From the NCBI GenBank assembly GCA_022497155.1, contig MU385721.1:124001-188000 (forward strand): a DNA stretch of 64,000 nt. The letters are read 5' to 3'. The notes under the pieces are model-generated. The model was not told the origin of the DNA. It searched no databases and saw nothing but the letters and a program-made list of their open reading frames with translations. The stretch is from Whalleya microplaca (Eukaryota; Ascomycota; Sordariomycetes; Xylariales; Xylariaceae). Position 1 is the first letter of the stretch; each line of letters begins with the position of its first letter. This document shows, piece by piece, positions 32,774 to 45,379 of the stretch. Made by a program: the position numbers and the translations under genes.

Positions 32774-34579
32774 CTATATACTTGGTAACTCGGATTCCCC
32801 AGCAATATTTACGTGCTCCTCGTACAACTCAACCCTGACACCTTGGCTTGGTCTGCCGACAATTTCGGCCTCATGGCCCTGTGCATACCAGTCGCCACAG
32901 TACTCGATACGGTTATACTTTTGCAAGATTCTTACCACTAAGTGATGGTTTTGTTTAGCTTATCCCACTGACAATGAGGCCTACTCCACTCACTGCAATA
33001 TGCCATTTCTGTCATGGCGAAGTTCTGCCCTACACAGATACGCGGACCCCCGTTGAATGGCACATACTGCCAAGGCTTCGGGCTCCAATTGTCCCATCGC
33101 TCTGGCGAGAAGATATCTGGATCTTCAAACTTTTCAGACACAGGTGGGTATAGATCTCTTCGTCGTTGCATCGCGAGAGTGCTGTAAATAATTACATCGC
33201 CCTTCACCACAGAGATGGGCAGATAGCCTAATTCAGCTGGGAGGGTGGTATCTTCTAGAGCGCTTCGGATGTTATATGGCACTGCGGGATAGAGCCTCAG
33301 CGTCTCGTTCAAGGTGTGACGAAGATACGACATGGCCTTCAGGTCATCATAGGTAGGTGTCCGTGTTCGGCCCACTGAATTGATGATCTCGTCTCGAAGC
33401 CTCTGAAACTTTTCGGGATAATGCGAAAGCTCATAGAACGCCCAGGATAGCGTTGCGGCTGTTGTATCGCGACCCGCAAGGAGCACAGCGATGATCTGGT
33501 CTCGAAGCACTTGAGGATTGCGGGTGTATCGCGCAATGCTGTGTAGGAAAGTGAATTCTTTATCTGAATTTGAGAGCTTCTCCAACTCGTCCTGTGGTAA
33601 TGCTAGTGCTTGCTCTATATAGGGCATGACGAATCGGTTGAGCACTTGGATTCCACGCTTATACTGGCCACGGGGCATCAACCTTTCGAATGGTCTCTCA
33701 TCAAGTCAGTACACAACCTTACAGCAACGCATGGAGGAATTCTACGTACCCAATCGTAGTTATCATCACTTGAAGTCTCTGGACTTCGTTGAAGGCGCTA
33801 GCGAATTCGTTCTGAGGACTATCCCGTGTGAGTTACATAGTTTTGGGTTTCAGGTAATCATATCGCATACTCGATTAGACTACTAACGCTTTCTCCAAGG
33901 AGGAACTCGGTGACAACATCGAGAGTCATCCGATATAGAAGATCCATTATGTCTACGGATTTCCCCGATGGTGGAAGTTTGGTAAGAAGTGTGGATACCC
34001 ATTTCTCGAATGTTGCCAGGTCACTGACTCTATCCTTGGCAAACATCGGTCTGATCAGGGTGCGGCTATCATGCCAGAGTTGGCCATCTGTAGTAAAGAT
34101 GCTGTCACCAAGAAACGGACGCCACAACTCGTGGAACCGGGGCCCCTTTCCATAATCAGAGAATTTGGTAGTCAGGATTGTCTTGATATGCTCTGGATCT
34201 CTGGTAAAAAGATATCTCTCTTGTGGTGTGATCTGAATTTCGACGCAATTGGGGCACTCTGGGGCTGCCTTGTCGTAGAAGCTATTAAAGTGCTCTAGAA
34301 ATTGGTTCTTCATTTGAGCTCTAGCTATATGAAACACCCAAACGGCGCCTTTGTATATTTAAAGTCAGAATTTCGGACCAATGGTAAAGTGCCCCTTTCG
34401 TAGATCCAAGCTGGCTTACCAGAGAGCGGATTGTCTGCCTTGATTGGCGCGCGCACGCCCCCTATTTTCCAAATCTTGAGTCGGTACCTTGTTCTTTGAA
34501 TTACGTAGTAGACTATGCTGCAGACTAAGAGGAGTCCGCAGATGACTATAGCGTGGGGAACAGTCAGTTGAATAAGCAT
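32774..34579 (-). CDS. cytochrome P450, CYP52-clan (alkane/fatty-acid hydroxylase type), 515 aa
   Basis: Five exons: 34579-34420, 34324-33871, 33818-33750, 33694-32994 and 32937-32774. Introns are 95, 52, 55 and 56 nt, all GT-AG with phases that fit. An N-terminal membrane anchor (residues about 8-27) precedes the catalytic domain. Signatures are I-helix AGRDTT (301-306), K-helix ETLR, PERW, and heme loop FNGGPRICVG with Cys448. The short PFERLMPRGQY and NEFASAFNEVQ segments fit the CYP52/CYP539-like clan, which hydroxylates alkanes and fatty acids; the true substrate is unknown. The last exon ends after EIVGRPSQGVRVELYEEHV, as expected for the C-terminal strand. It is complete, with no damaging change seen, and acts at the ER membrane with a P450 reductase. 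Confidence 0.92.
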
Positions 34580-37500
34580 TCTTAACTTGGATTTGCCTTT
34601 TCACGAGTTTTCTCTTGTAGCAATGGCTCGTATACGTTCGAAATAAGTCAGGGAAAACTCAGCACTATTTAGCGAGATAGGCCATCGCAAGTAGCAGCCC
34701 TTCAGACGTAGTATATCGACTATTTACCCTCGCAACCAGTTGCTAAAATCACTTTTCAGGGGTTCCCCACAACACTATGAAATCAACGCAACCCCTCTTC
34801 CTCATGATGACGCCACATAATTCCTAGAAAGAGACACATGCTGCGATCAAAGTAAATTCCGAATCAATGCTAGTGCCCGCTAGTCCTATCATGATTAAGA
34901 ATCCTTTTATTGCACCTCGTGAGTTGCAAATTTGAGTTAGCCGTAACGAATGTCGTTGTATGCAACATAGTAGGCATATGTGGCTAGTGGTTATTACACC
35001 ATTTAAAGGCTAATTTCAATCGTCCTATACATATAAACCAATAATAAAACCATAATAAGAATCCATCGCGTCTCTTGCTAGTTCCTGTATATGCAAGCGG
35101 CTAGTCATTGTCGGTATTGTGTCTGTTAGTTCAATAAATAGCAGACTATCATCACCGTTGCAGTTTTAGTGATTTCTCTGTTTTCTACTATTATTTCACT
35201 AGGTATCACGTTTAAACTGATGGAAAACACAATCGATATGATTAGGATTAACCTCCTTGAGAACTTACTGCCGTGATATAATTGTCAACATAGCTATAGC
35301 CTATGAGAATATCTCTTGTATTCCATGATATCAATAACCGGCCTCCCAGATTTGTTGTTAAATTAGCAAGATACATAAATTGAATCCGTTGTAGGCATCT
35401 GTCACACGGCTATTGGAGCCAAGACCTGTTGGAAGCTATACGAGATGTAGGAATGCTGCACGAGTACATATATGGGGTGCTATTAGATATTATTCGATAC
35501 TGTTAGAATGTATGACTACCTAACAAAAGGTATGATTACCAGACGGCGGCTACGTCGGCAACAGATTAGATATGTACCAGGAATACGTACCGCGGCAGCA
35601 GGTCTATAAAGACCTGTCGCCGAACCTTAGATTCAGATTGAAACTTAGAACAACAAGCACCCTCAGAGGGCCTAGAGAATTATTGCTGAATTGATATATT
35701 TCCAAGCCCTGAATTACAGCCCTTGTTACAGTATTAATATTGCCCACCGTCCATTCAGGGCTGGAAGGTTCTCTGTGTTGGCAATTCCTAGAGCCTTGCT
35801 CATTGGCAACTTCTTCAATGCTCGGTAAGTCCAATGCTTTATCATTTCAATCCACGACAACTTACATACCAACTAAACTTGACTTGACACAGTTCAATGA
35901 ATTCAAATTTTGACTATAATGTTCACAGCTTGACATACTTTATCACTCACTAACATAACCCCTAAATTTACCCCATAAAGCCATTAAACACCCAAATATC
36001 CTATCAGGTCTCTAGTTAAGTAGAGCTAAAGTTAAAACTGTTGCCGCAAAATGACATGGCTCAGAAAATTTCTCAGAGGTTCTAGAACATAACAGGGGTT
36101 GAAGCTTAAGGAGGGTAATAGCACGGGGTATAAGGTAGCTTACAGCCAACACCAAGAAACACTAGGGTATCATCACAATAGGTGGCTTTTATAATAAGGA
36201 TAGAATGACTTCAGAATACTCAAATGATTGAAAGTATACCAAACAACAACTCGATGTAAGTACACTCCTGAAAATCATAATTGAGTCAAGTGAATCCAAG
36301 TTAGCTGGCTTACCGAATGCGATGGGTAAGTTAACATCAATGATCTTGGTACTAACATGCTTTGGGGGTAACTTTACACAAGTGGCTCAAGTTTTCATCC
36401 ACCCCTGATCGGTAATCTAGATAGGGCGCACTTGAGTGAATGTATTTGCTACTGAATAAGTTGATAGTATCATATTCTTGCTGATGGGATAACTCCAGGC
36501 CAGGATGTTAAGCATCCGGTTGATTGGATGACGATGGTTCCGTTTGCTGAAACAGGTCCGATGACCGATTTATCAGTCTCTGTTTCTTTAACTACTAGAA
36601 AAAATAAGCGGAAACAGCTACAGTGAAACCGGAGCTAGATCCAATGAGACTCTTTTAGAAATCAAAGAGGTTTCAACCCAATCTACCTCTAGAGTTATAG
36701 CCAGTCGAATACTGTTTTGGTCTCAAGGATGCATATTCAATTACATTTTTATGTCCAAGTATTACGGAATGAGCCTCTCGAAGTCTTGATATGGCAAACG
36801 CGTGTCTTAGTACCGCGCTATTGTATAAGGCCCACGACCCTACTTACTAATGGGGACAGGTACTCCATGAAGGAGATCTCTCAAGAGCTCGCGTCGGCGA
36901 GTTCTAGCGCTATATCGATTATATGTAAGTTAGTTTCAATGGCAGCTTCTGAATATGGCTCCAATTTCCAAATGTTTCCCAAACAAATCCTGATGTACAT
37001 AGTGTGCCTGAAACAACCTTTATAGTAATGGTCTTGAAGATCAGGGACCGTAGTTTCGAAATTTGACTCTCCATCCAGAGTCATCGCCTGCAGCTGGTCT
37101 GCCTCACAAGGTTCGGGCCGCTTCTGTGATTCACGGTCTACGTCGGCAGGCAAATTCAACCAAAAATGTATTTCAGCAGTACCGGGCTCGCTCCCTTCAG
37201 ACTGCGATCCTCCAGCGCCTTCGCGGTGGCCTGCTATGTATATGTAACGTTGGCGTGAGCTCAAGTTCGATTCAGTATTAGCTTACTTATACTATTTTCA
37301 AATGTTCATTTGTCTCCCTACATCATCGAGGGCTTGAAACGTCATGACCAACGTCGTAAGGAGGGCAGGCGTAGTTGACGAGGTCAGCCACAGCGTGACA
37401 CGACAACTGATTGATAATCATTGTATGGGGATTGATGCAATGTAATGCAATGCAATGTGTCTGGGTGCTCTCTGTCTCCATAATACACGCTTTAATCGCG

Positions 37501-39078
37501 CAACTTGACGTTACATTTACTATATTTGACCCCTTAGACAGGACGCCTTCCCAGATTCCATGGATGGCGGAGCTGTTACATTTACTTAAAACAAGAAAAT
37601 GGCCTCGCAATAACAGATCGATATACTTCAGGACTCGGTGAGATACTCGCATTTTTCAGCTCCTTTTAGAAGTCCCAGTGAAGCCACTCAGCAGACAATG
37701 ACTGTACGTATCCTGTGTGCGAATGCAAGATGTGGCATTGTACAATGTCTTTCGGTCATTTCACCATGCTCTAATCTAGCATCAGAGTTGTCCAGACATA
37801 AGATTCATCACGCACAGTGACAATGCAAGACCTATATCAAAAAGCACAAAAGCCTCCTTCAGGTGGCGAGGTCTTCACCAGTTGTTCTTCCTGTAGTCCT
37901 TTGCGCACTTTGGTTGGCCGTCGCAGATACTCTCTCATAGCGCAACCGAAACTGAAAGCAGTCTATACAGCAGTTGGGGGATCGCCGAGTGTGTAGTAAG
38001 TATCGGGCTTGTTCTTACAGATATGTCTGTCCTCGCCCCCCTCCCAAATTGTCATTCAGAACAAGCTATTATGGCATAATTATGCAGGACTTCGTGGACG
38101 ACTCTACACTGATTACATTTGCTTCCTGGCAGATTGCAATCTCGACGTTTAGCATATACTTAGGTGCCTCGAGTCTGATGGTGATACATGTAATATCCAA
38201 GGGCAGGTCAAATTGGCAAGAGCAAGAGCAGGACCGACGTATATCTCACATCTGCTGTAGAGAGAAAAAGATGAAAATAGGATTACACCATCAAAACAAA
38301 GTATGAGGCATATAGCTTGAGTATTCATGACAGTGTCGAGGATTTGGGACAGACCAATTATGCAAGTTTTAAAACCCAACTGTAGCATCTTGATCAAGCA
38401 ACCAGGGGGTCTCGCCGCCGCGGCGCCCAAGATCGGCCCGGAAATCTCTTGATAATCGCAGTCGAAAAGAGCCTATCTGCCAACCACGAAAACTGCTCGT
38501 CATGTCATAGCCAGGGTCAAGTCGGGGCAGCGTATGTACGAGACAAGAAATGCCCTCTCACCAGGGCCGATCGCTGTCGTCATGCACCGAGGGTTAGGCC
38601 GGATAGGCGACTAGACGCAGAGACGATGCGACCGAGATGACCACAGCAGCCATGGCTCTGCGCGTCCCCGGAGCTGGCGATTCTTGAAACTGCTCTTATG
38701 GAGCCGCTGCCCGCTGACGGCCCGACTCCCACTTCTAGCTGCCTTCTAGCCGGGCTTGGCGGTGGCTCCGCTCCACGCGCCCCGGCGCTCTCGATTGGTG
38801 GCCGTGGCCGTGGAGCCGCACCCAGCCTGCACGGAGATTGCTCTCCAGGTCAATCCCCATGGGTCTCGTACCAAGAATTGGGTCTCGCAGAACCTGGAGT
38901 CTGGAGCGACGTCATGACGATCTTGCGGGTGTAGGCCCGATTAGGGGAGCAGTGCATGGAAAACATATAAAACTAGCACATTGGCGCCATGCTTTGTTGA
39001 CAGTGTTTCCTGCTGACCACGTCGTCTTCAACAATCGGATTTGTATGTGTAGTCTGAACTGCGAGTCTAGCGGTCGAG
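34580..39078. other. 4.5-kb gene-poor region
   Basis: I find no recognisable gene. A minus-strand frame of 127 codons at 36881-37264 (…TMTLDGES-like polar start, LHIIDIALELADASS end) is the best candidate but shows no family signature. GC content rises at 38640-38930 upstream of the sugar transporter, where several CCCC-containing motifs could be carbon-catabolite regulator sites; this is inference. Confidence 0.4.
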
Positions 39079-41001
39079 ATGGTTTTAGGAAAGAAGTAAG
39101 TCGACGTCTCCAAGTGATCCACACCCTATGGGGTTCGCGATGCTCAACTCGCTCCTACAGATCTATCCGCGTCAATGGCGCTGAATGCGGTGTGGAGGCC
39201 CTTCTCCTGGGAGCCACGACCTCGATAGGGGGCTTCCTCTTCGGATACGACACCGGTCAGATATCCGCCATGCTCCTGTTCGCAGACTTCGTCGATCGGT
39301 TCGGACAAGAACAACCTGATGGCACGAAAGCCTGGGTGCCCATCATCAAATCGCTCGTCGTGTCATTGATGAGTATCGGTACCCTGATCGGCGCGTTGTC
39401 AGGTGCATACACAGCCGACTGGTGGGGACGACGCAAGAGCTTGAGTTTTGGAGTCGTCATCTTCATCATCGGCAACACAATTCAGATCACCGCCATGAGA
39501 TCTTGGGTCCATATGATGATGGGGCGGTTCGTCGCTGGTCTGGGCGTTGGTAACCTTTCCGTTGGTGTGCCCATGTTCCAGTCGGAATGCTCGCCGCGAG
39601 AAATTCGTGGAGGCGTTGTAGCTTCGTACCAGCTCATGATCACCTTCGGCATCCTCGTCTCCAACATCATCAACTACGGTGTCCGAACCATCGAGACATC
39701 GGACGCTTCATGGCGCATCGTCATCGGACTCGGTATCTTCTTCTCCTTGCCGCTCGGCCTAGGTATCCTCACCGTGCCCGAGTCTCCTCGCTGGATGGCA
39801 TCCCATGAAGACTGGGAGGGAGCACGCATATCCATGGCTCGTCTTCGTGGAATGAGGGACGATCCCCAAAATCCCCTCGTCGAAGAAGACTTGAGGGAAA
39901 TGTACGAAATCATCCAGAAAGAATCCAGGGCTGGTGTGGGCACATGGCTCGAATGCTTCACTGGAAGTTCGGCGAGCATTCCAAAAATTTGCTACCGCAC
40001 CCTATTGGGCATTTCAGTGCATTTCCTTCAACAATGGACAGGAGTAAGTAGAATGAGACGTCATTTCTCTGCCTTTGCTGTCATCGAGCATTAGCACAAA
40101 ATTTCCAATCAAAGCCTTTCGAGCATCTTAACAGAGAACATGCTAACCCTGGGTGCTACAGGTAAACTACTTCTTTTATTACGGAGCCACGATTTTCAAA
40201 TCCGCAGGCATCGATGATCCTATTCAGACGCAGCTTATCCTCGGCGCAGTTAACGTGGCCTTGACATTCTATGGCCTCTATATCGTAGAGAAGTATGGCC
40301 GTCGGTGGCCCCTGTTTCTCGGTGCGTTGTGGCAAGCATCGTGGCTGTTGGTCTTCGCGGTCGTCGGTACTGTCATTCCTCCCGATACCAGCAAAACGTC
40401 TGGCATCGTCTTGATCGTCTCTGCTTGCATGTTCATTGCTTCGTTCGCTGGGTAAGTGAAATCAACAATTTGCATGAATGCCTAAAGCATGCCGCTAACC
40501 TCACTCGCGCGTATAGTACCTGGGGTCCAATGGCATGGGTCGTCATTGGCGAGATCTTCCCTCTCAGAACTCGTGCCAAGCAGGCTTCGCTTGCCACCGC
40601 TGGTAACTGGCTAGGCAACTGTAAGCAACCCCTATATGCACCTTCCCTCTTCATCGATACGTATCATTAATGCGCTTTGGACAGTCATGATCAGCTTCCT
40701 CACTCCGCTAGCCGATGCCGGTATCTCGTACTCGTATGGCTTTGTGTTCGTAGGCACCAACCTAGCGGCGGCACTTATCGTCTGGTTCTTCCTGTACGAG
40801 TCTGTCGGGCTCAGTCTCGAGAACGTCGACTTGATGTACAGTCAAGACAAGCTAAAGCCATGGGCCTCTGCCGGGTGGACACCGCCAGGTTATACCACCC
40901 GAAAGCAGCGGGATGAGCCAACTCATATCGAGAACGTGTCAAGTTCCGAGGAGAAAATCAGTGTTGAGAAGAGAGAGGGATATGTTGCCTCATCCGTATA
41001 A
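39079..41001 (+). CDS. MFS sugar (hexose) transporter, 536 aa
   Basis: Five exons: 39079-39095, 39161-40043, 40162-40451, 40517-40620 and 40685-41001. Exon 1 encodes only MVLGK plus two bases; its GTAAGT donor and the CTACAG acceptor at 39160 give MVLGKKSIRVNGAECGVEALLLG, a normal start for the family. Sugar-porter signatures: GGFLFGYDTGQISAM (TM1), WWGRRKSL (loop 2-3), GRFVAGLGVGNLSVGVPMFQSE, PESPRW, QQWTGVNYFFYYGATIF, KYGRRWPL, TWGPMAWVVIGEIFPLRTRA. Twelve TM segments, cytosolic tail rich in Ser/Glu. The closest look-alikes are filamentous-fungal high-affinity glucose transporter and RCO-3-type sensor proteins; the tail is too short for a typical sensor. It imports monosaccharides at the plasma membrane, substrate unproven. 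Confidence 0.92.
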
Positions 41002-41772
41002 ACTAGTAACGCTTAACACCGTTGACTATTAGACGGGGTCTTCATGTATAGATACTTTAAACAATATAAACATCATAAGATATACAGACACATGAATGAG
41101 CGTCGTGAATCATTTCTCATGTGTGTGTGGCCATCCTCACTCCATGGCCACCACTTCTGTCAACAACAAGTATCCTGAAGTAAAAATTATCCGTCACTGA
41201 ATATTAATTAAGGTAAGCGGTATGTCGACGACCTCTTTAGCATAGGTAGTGTGGGTTGAGGAATGTCAAGGTATTTTCCTGGCAGTTGCATGTACCTGTG
41301 ATGTACGGAGTATTACGTTCAGTGCAATGTCACTTATTGATGACAGTACCTACCTACATACACGATATGTGTGTAGACACGAGTATGATGTCAATTTGGT
41401 CTACCTATCTCCGTAGGTAGCTAGGTATGTACAGTGTACGTACAGTGCATGCCCAGTAGCCAAGTACCTAGTTCCACCGCATTAGGTCCAGTTAAAGCCC
41501 CGCCAAGCGCGTAAATGGGGGGCCGTCGCGTCGCGTCTTCTAGCAGCTACGTGTATGTACAGGAGCAGCAGGCATTGAACCTTTTTGAACCAGGGGCTGC
41601 TTCGGTCTACACTACACGGTCTACACGATATACACACGCGCAAGCATACAAGCTGATAACGTAGCTACTTACTACTTCCTAGGTATACTGCAGCACCTGT
41701 CTACCAAATTCTAGGATATCCATTGTCAATTGCAATGCAACAATACCAGATTGCCCCGTCCAGCTTCCCAAT
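41002..41772. other. intergenic, ORC4 promoter side
   Basis: Rich in short GTAGGTA-type repeats (about 41340-41470). No gene. Confidence 0.5.
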
Positions 41773-44365
41773 ATGACGACCGACCGTCGAACCCGTCGGA
41801 AGCGCACTCAACCTCAAGCTGAGCAGGACTCATCTTCAGCGCCCACGCCTAATATAACTACTGCTGTCAAGAGGCGGCGTCTCAATGGAACTGCGAACTC
41901 GTCACCTTCAACTCCGAAAGGATTCTCTGCGCTGACTTCTGTCATCGGCGGTGCTCTTAAGCCCAGTCGACGAGGAAGCGCAAAGAACACTCCCGCTACC
42001 GCTCTGGCGAAACCGGTCGACGAGTCCGTGTACGATGTGCCCGGGTCTTCTAGTGCCGACGAGGCAACAGAAAACCTGCGGGATCTCCCGATAAAGCACA
42101 AAAAACTAGGCCTCAAGCCACCGAAGAGCCAGCATCCAGCCAAGGCTACTTACGATGTGCCGGTTTCAGGAGATGAGGGCAATGAACTTCAAGAGATCAC
42201 GAATACCGGCCGGAAGGGCCCACAGTCAACACCGACTAAGAGAGCACCCCCCAATGGAGTGTTGACGACATCTAAGAGAAAGAGCTTAGGCGCGCGGTTG
42301 TTGGAGTCGCGGAAAAAGAAACAAGCCGAACCAGTTCAGGATGAGGTCGAGCAAAAACAAGAACAAGAACAGAGTACACCCAAGAGAAGGGGAAGACCTC
42401 CAAGGGCCTTGGGCGTAGTAGATGCACCATCACCTGCTATCAAGTCAGCGGCACTGCGACTTTCAAGTAGAAATGTGGACACATCTCCTAGACCAGAAGC
42501 ACCCAAGCTCAAGGGAATACTTACACCACAAAAGAAGAAGGTTGGCCGGCCACAAAAAAACGTCGCATTTGACGAAGAGGATAATGGCAAACAGACCGAG
42601 ATTTCCTTCGAGGACATACCCAGAAGTCCGAAGATTGTTAATGGGTCTGCAAATATACCGGCAGAAGAGGAACAGGCTATTGAAGATGTTGAAGACGAGG
42701 CAGAAGATAGTGAGGACGACGAAGTATGCGCCATTTGCTCCAAGCCCGACTCGGAGCCGCCCAACGAGATCATTTTCTGCGAAAACTGCGATATGGCAGT
42801 TCATCAGAAGTGCTATAACGTACCTGTCATCCCAGAAGGCGACTGGATTTGCAGAAATTGTTCCCAAGAAGATGTCCTGCCCGATACAAAGCCAATAGCA
42901 AAGAAACAATTGCCCACCACAAAATCGACCGATGTTCCCACTATACCAAATTTCGAGCAGCACCTACGAAGCATGCAGCGGGTGCTATTAGACCGCTGCT
43001 CCGGAACCCGTCGCATCAAACTTCGCGGCCAGAGCGAAGCTTATGAGAAAGCATTCCAGCTAGTAGAACAGACGGTGTTGGCGGGCGAGGGCAACTCGAT
43101 GATGGTCATTGGTGCGCGAGGCTGTGGTAAAACTACTATGGTGGAAGAGATTATCTTGAAGCTCCGAGTTGAGCACGAAGAAGACTTTCATGTGGTCCGC
43201 CTCAATGGTTTCATCCATACCGACGACAAGTTGGCTCTCAAAGAAATATGGCGTCAACTAGGTAAAGAGATGAACATTGAGGACGACCTAGTGAATAAGA
43301 CCAACAACTACGCCGACACAATGGCCTCCCTGTTAGCTCTACTGTCTCATCCTGCAGAGATTACTGGAGCCGATGAGGGCGTGACATCTAAGTCTGTTGT
43401 CTTTGTTATTGACGAGTTTGATTTATTCGCGACACATGCACGTCAAACGCTATTGTATAATCTATTCGACATTGCTCAGGCGAGAAAAGCACCGATCGCT
43501 GTGCTTGGTCTTACCACGAGGATAGACGTGGTAGAGAGCCTAGAGAAGAGAGTGAAGAGCCGATTCAGCCATAGATATGTGTACATGTCTCTACCAAAGA
43601 CCTTGCCAGCTTATTGGGACATCTGTAAACAAGGACTGTCCATTGACGAAGGAGATCTCGGTGTTGAGGGCTTCGATACGAGTCTCAATGGGCTACATCA
43701 GTTCCAAGAATATTGGGACAACAAGATCGAGGTAATACCCTAGATATCTCGTTACACAATTCACCCCAAACACTGCTAATGCATTCCAGGCCTTGCGCAA
43801 AACACCAGGGTTCGAAGCTCACTTCGAATATCACTACTACACGACGAAATCTGTACCAGCATTCCTCACCTCGTGTATTCTACCCCTGTCGACCCTTTCT
43901 CCTGATTCTCCGGACTTAGCGATACCCGCATCTTCCGCAGAGGCTATATCTCTAGAACCTGTAGAATCTAAACTGCACCTCTTGGCCGCACTGTCAGATC
44001 TCGAACTGGCATTGGTTATCTCGGCAGCTCGCCTGGATATTGTCGCACATACGGACACGGTCAATTTCGCCATGGCATATGACGAGTACAGCTCTCAGAT
44101 GGGCAAGCAGCGACTTCAGTCAGCTACTTCGGGTATGCTGGCCTTGGGTGGAGGAGCAAGGGTATGGGGTCGAGCTGTTGCTGCGGTGGCATGGGAACGT
44201 CTGGTGTCTCTCGGACTACTTATTCCAGCCGGCATAGGAGGCAGAAGCAATGCAGCGCATGGAGGTTTGGAGGGCAAAATGTGGAAACTCGACGTTGCGT
44301 TAGATGAGATTCCTGCAGCTGTGGAACTGCCAGGGTTTCTTGCCAAGTGGTGTAGCCAGATCTAG
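41773..44365 (+). CDS. orc4: origin recognition complex subunit 4 with N-terminal AT-hooks and PHD finger, 844 aa
   Basis: Exons 41773-43731 and 43790-44365 with a 58-nt intron (GTAATA, TGCTAAT branch, CCAG) joining KIE to ALRKTPGF. Orc4 is an AAA+ subunit of the complex that marks replication origins and loads MCM. The first 300 residues are basic and disordered with two AT-hook-like motifs (RRGRPPRA at 205-212, VGRPQK at 257-262). A PHD finger follows (C319xxC ... C360xxC363, with CENCDMAVHQKCY inside). The AAA+ part has Walker A GARGCGKTT (from 447), Walker B VVFVIDEFD (542-550) and sensor-type VLGLTTRID; a winged-helix ORC4 C-terminus follows, ending LPGFLAKWCSQI. The long N-terminus makes it much larger than yeast or human Orc4. 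Fission-yeast Orc4 also uses AT-hooks to bind DNA; the PHD could add histone-tail reading. Confidence 0.94.
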
Positions 44366-45379
44366 CGGACAAGGCCAATCGATGCAGATATATTATTACA
44401 TACAGAACGCGGCTGTTGGTTTGTCCAACCCACTCTACCGGATATATATAACCGCCCACAAGTTCATGCTCCATGAAGGAAGATATTCATGCAACCGACT
44501 TCGATTTCTACCGAACTATTGCATGCCATTGTGAATCATGCATATGTCCATGAATAGCATACTTAAATTATAGTTTAAGTCTAGTTCAAAGCGCAAGTGT
44601 GGCTTGCATGCTGTCCCGTTCTTCTGACAGGCTGCACTCCCGCACATATCCTAATAAGGTGCGAGCGGATTAATTCGGAAAAGCTGACAGCCGTTCTATT
44701 TCGGTCGCTGGGTAGGGGCTGAAGGGCTAATTAGCATCCAAGCCTCGTCATGCAGGGAATAGGCGGCGGAAACACCAACAACCCCTGATCACTGACGCAT
44801 GGCACCAATCAATCGTACATGATGACGAGAATCCCACATGTTAAAACCCGACGATCACGAAGGGGGTGTCTTTCGCTCTACCTAAATTTCACCTGACGCC
44901 ATCGCCAGTTCAGCTTCCATCTCCTCACCGCCGTGGGCGTCTAATGTGTAGGTATTAATTCCAAGCAAACTAATTCATCTCATCTTTTTGGAACGATTAC
45001 ATACATTTCCTGTCTGTCAGTTTCTTTATTTAGTCTCACCACGCTGCTAGGTCACTCAGCCTCATGTGCGTGAGACTCTCCTAGGCTCGATTTTTAGCAC
45101 ACCACGCTGTGTGCATCGTCTCTTAGTGGCTGCTTACATACAGTACACGTTCGTCTGATCTCTTTGTTTCTGTGCGCCTCCAACATCTACAAACTTTCTC
45201 TTCAGAGAACCTCGTTCTCGCCGAAGCTCTCTTGTGGTACAAGGCTCTGGACCCTACTCCCTCGCGTCGCAGCTGCGCGGCCTTCGCGGTACTTATCCGC
45301 AGCATTCCAGGCTCTCCCTCCCGGAACGTCCGTCCGCGCAATCTTACACACACAAACAAAAGCCTCACAGCGCAGAGCA
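44366..45379. other. intergenic, promoter and 5' leader of the DUF7053 gene
   Basis: No gene seen. The stretch from about 45050 to 45379 is CT-rich and probably transcribed leader. Confidence 0.5.

Noticed and set aside
29405..34579. Possible secondary-metabolite cluster (P450, MFS transporter)
   Set aside because: No PKS, NRPS, terpene synthase or other backbone enzyme is present, and the remaining neighbours are unrelated.
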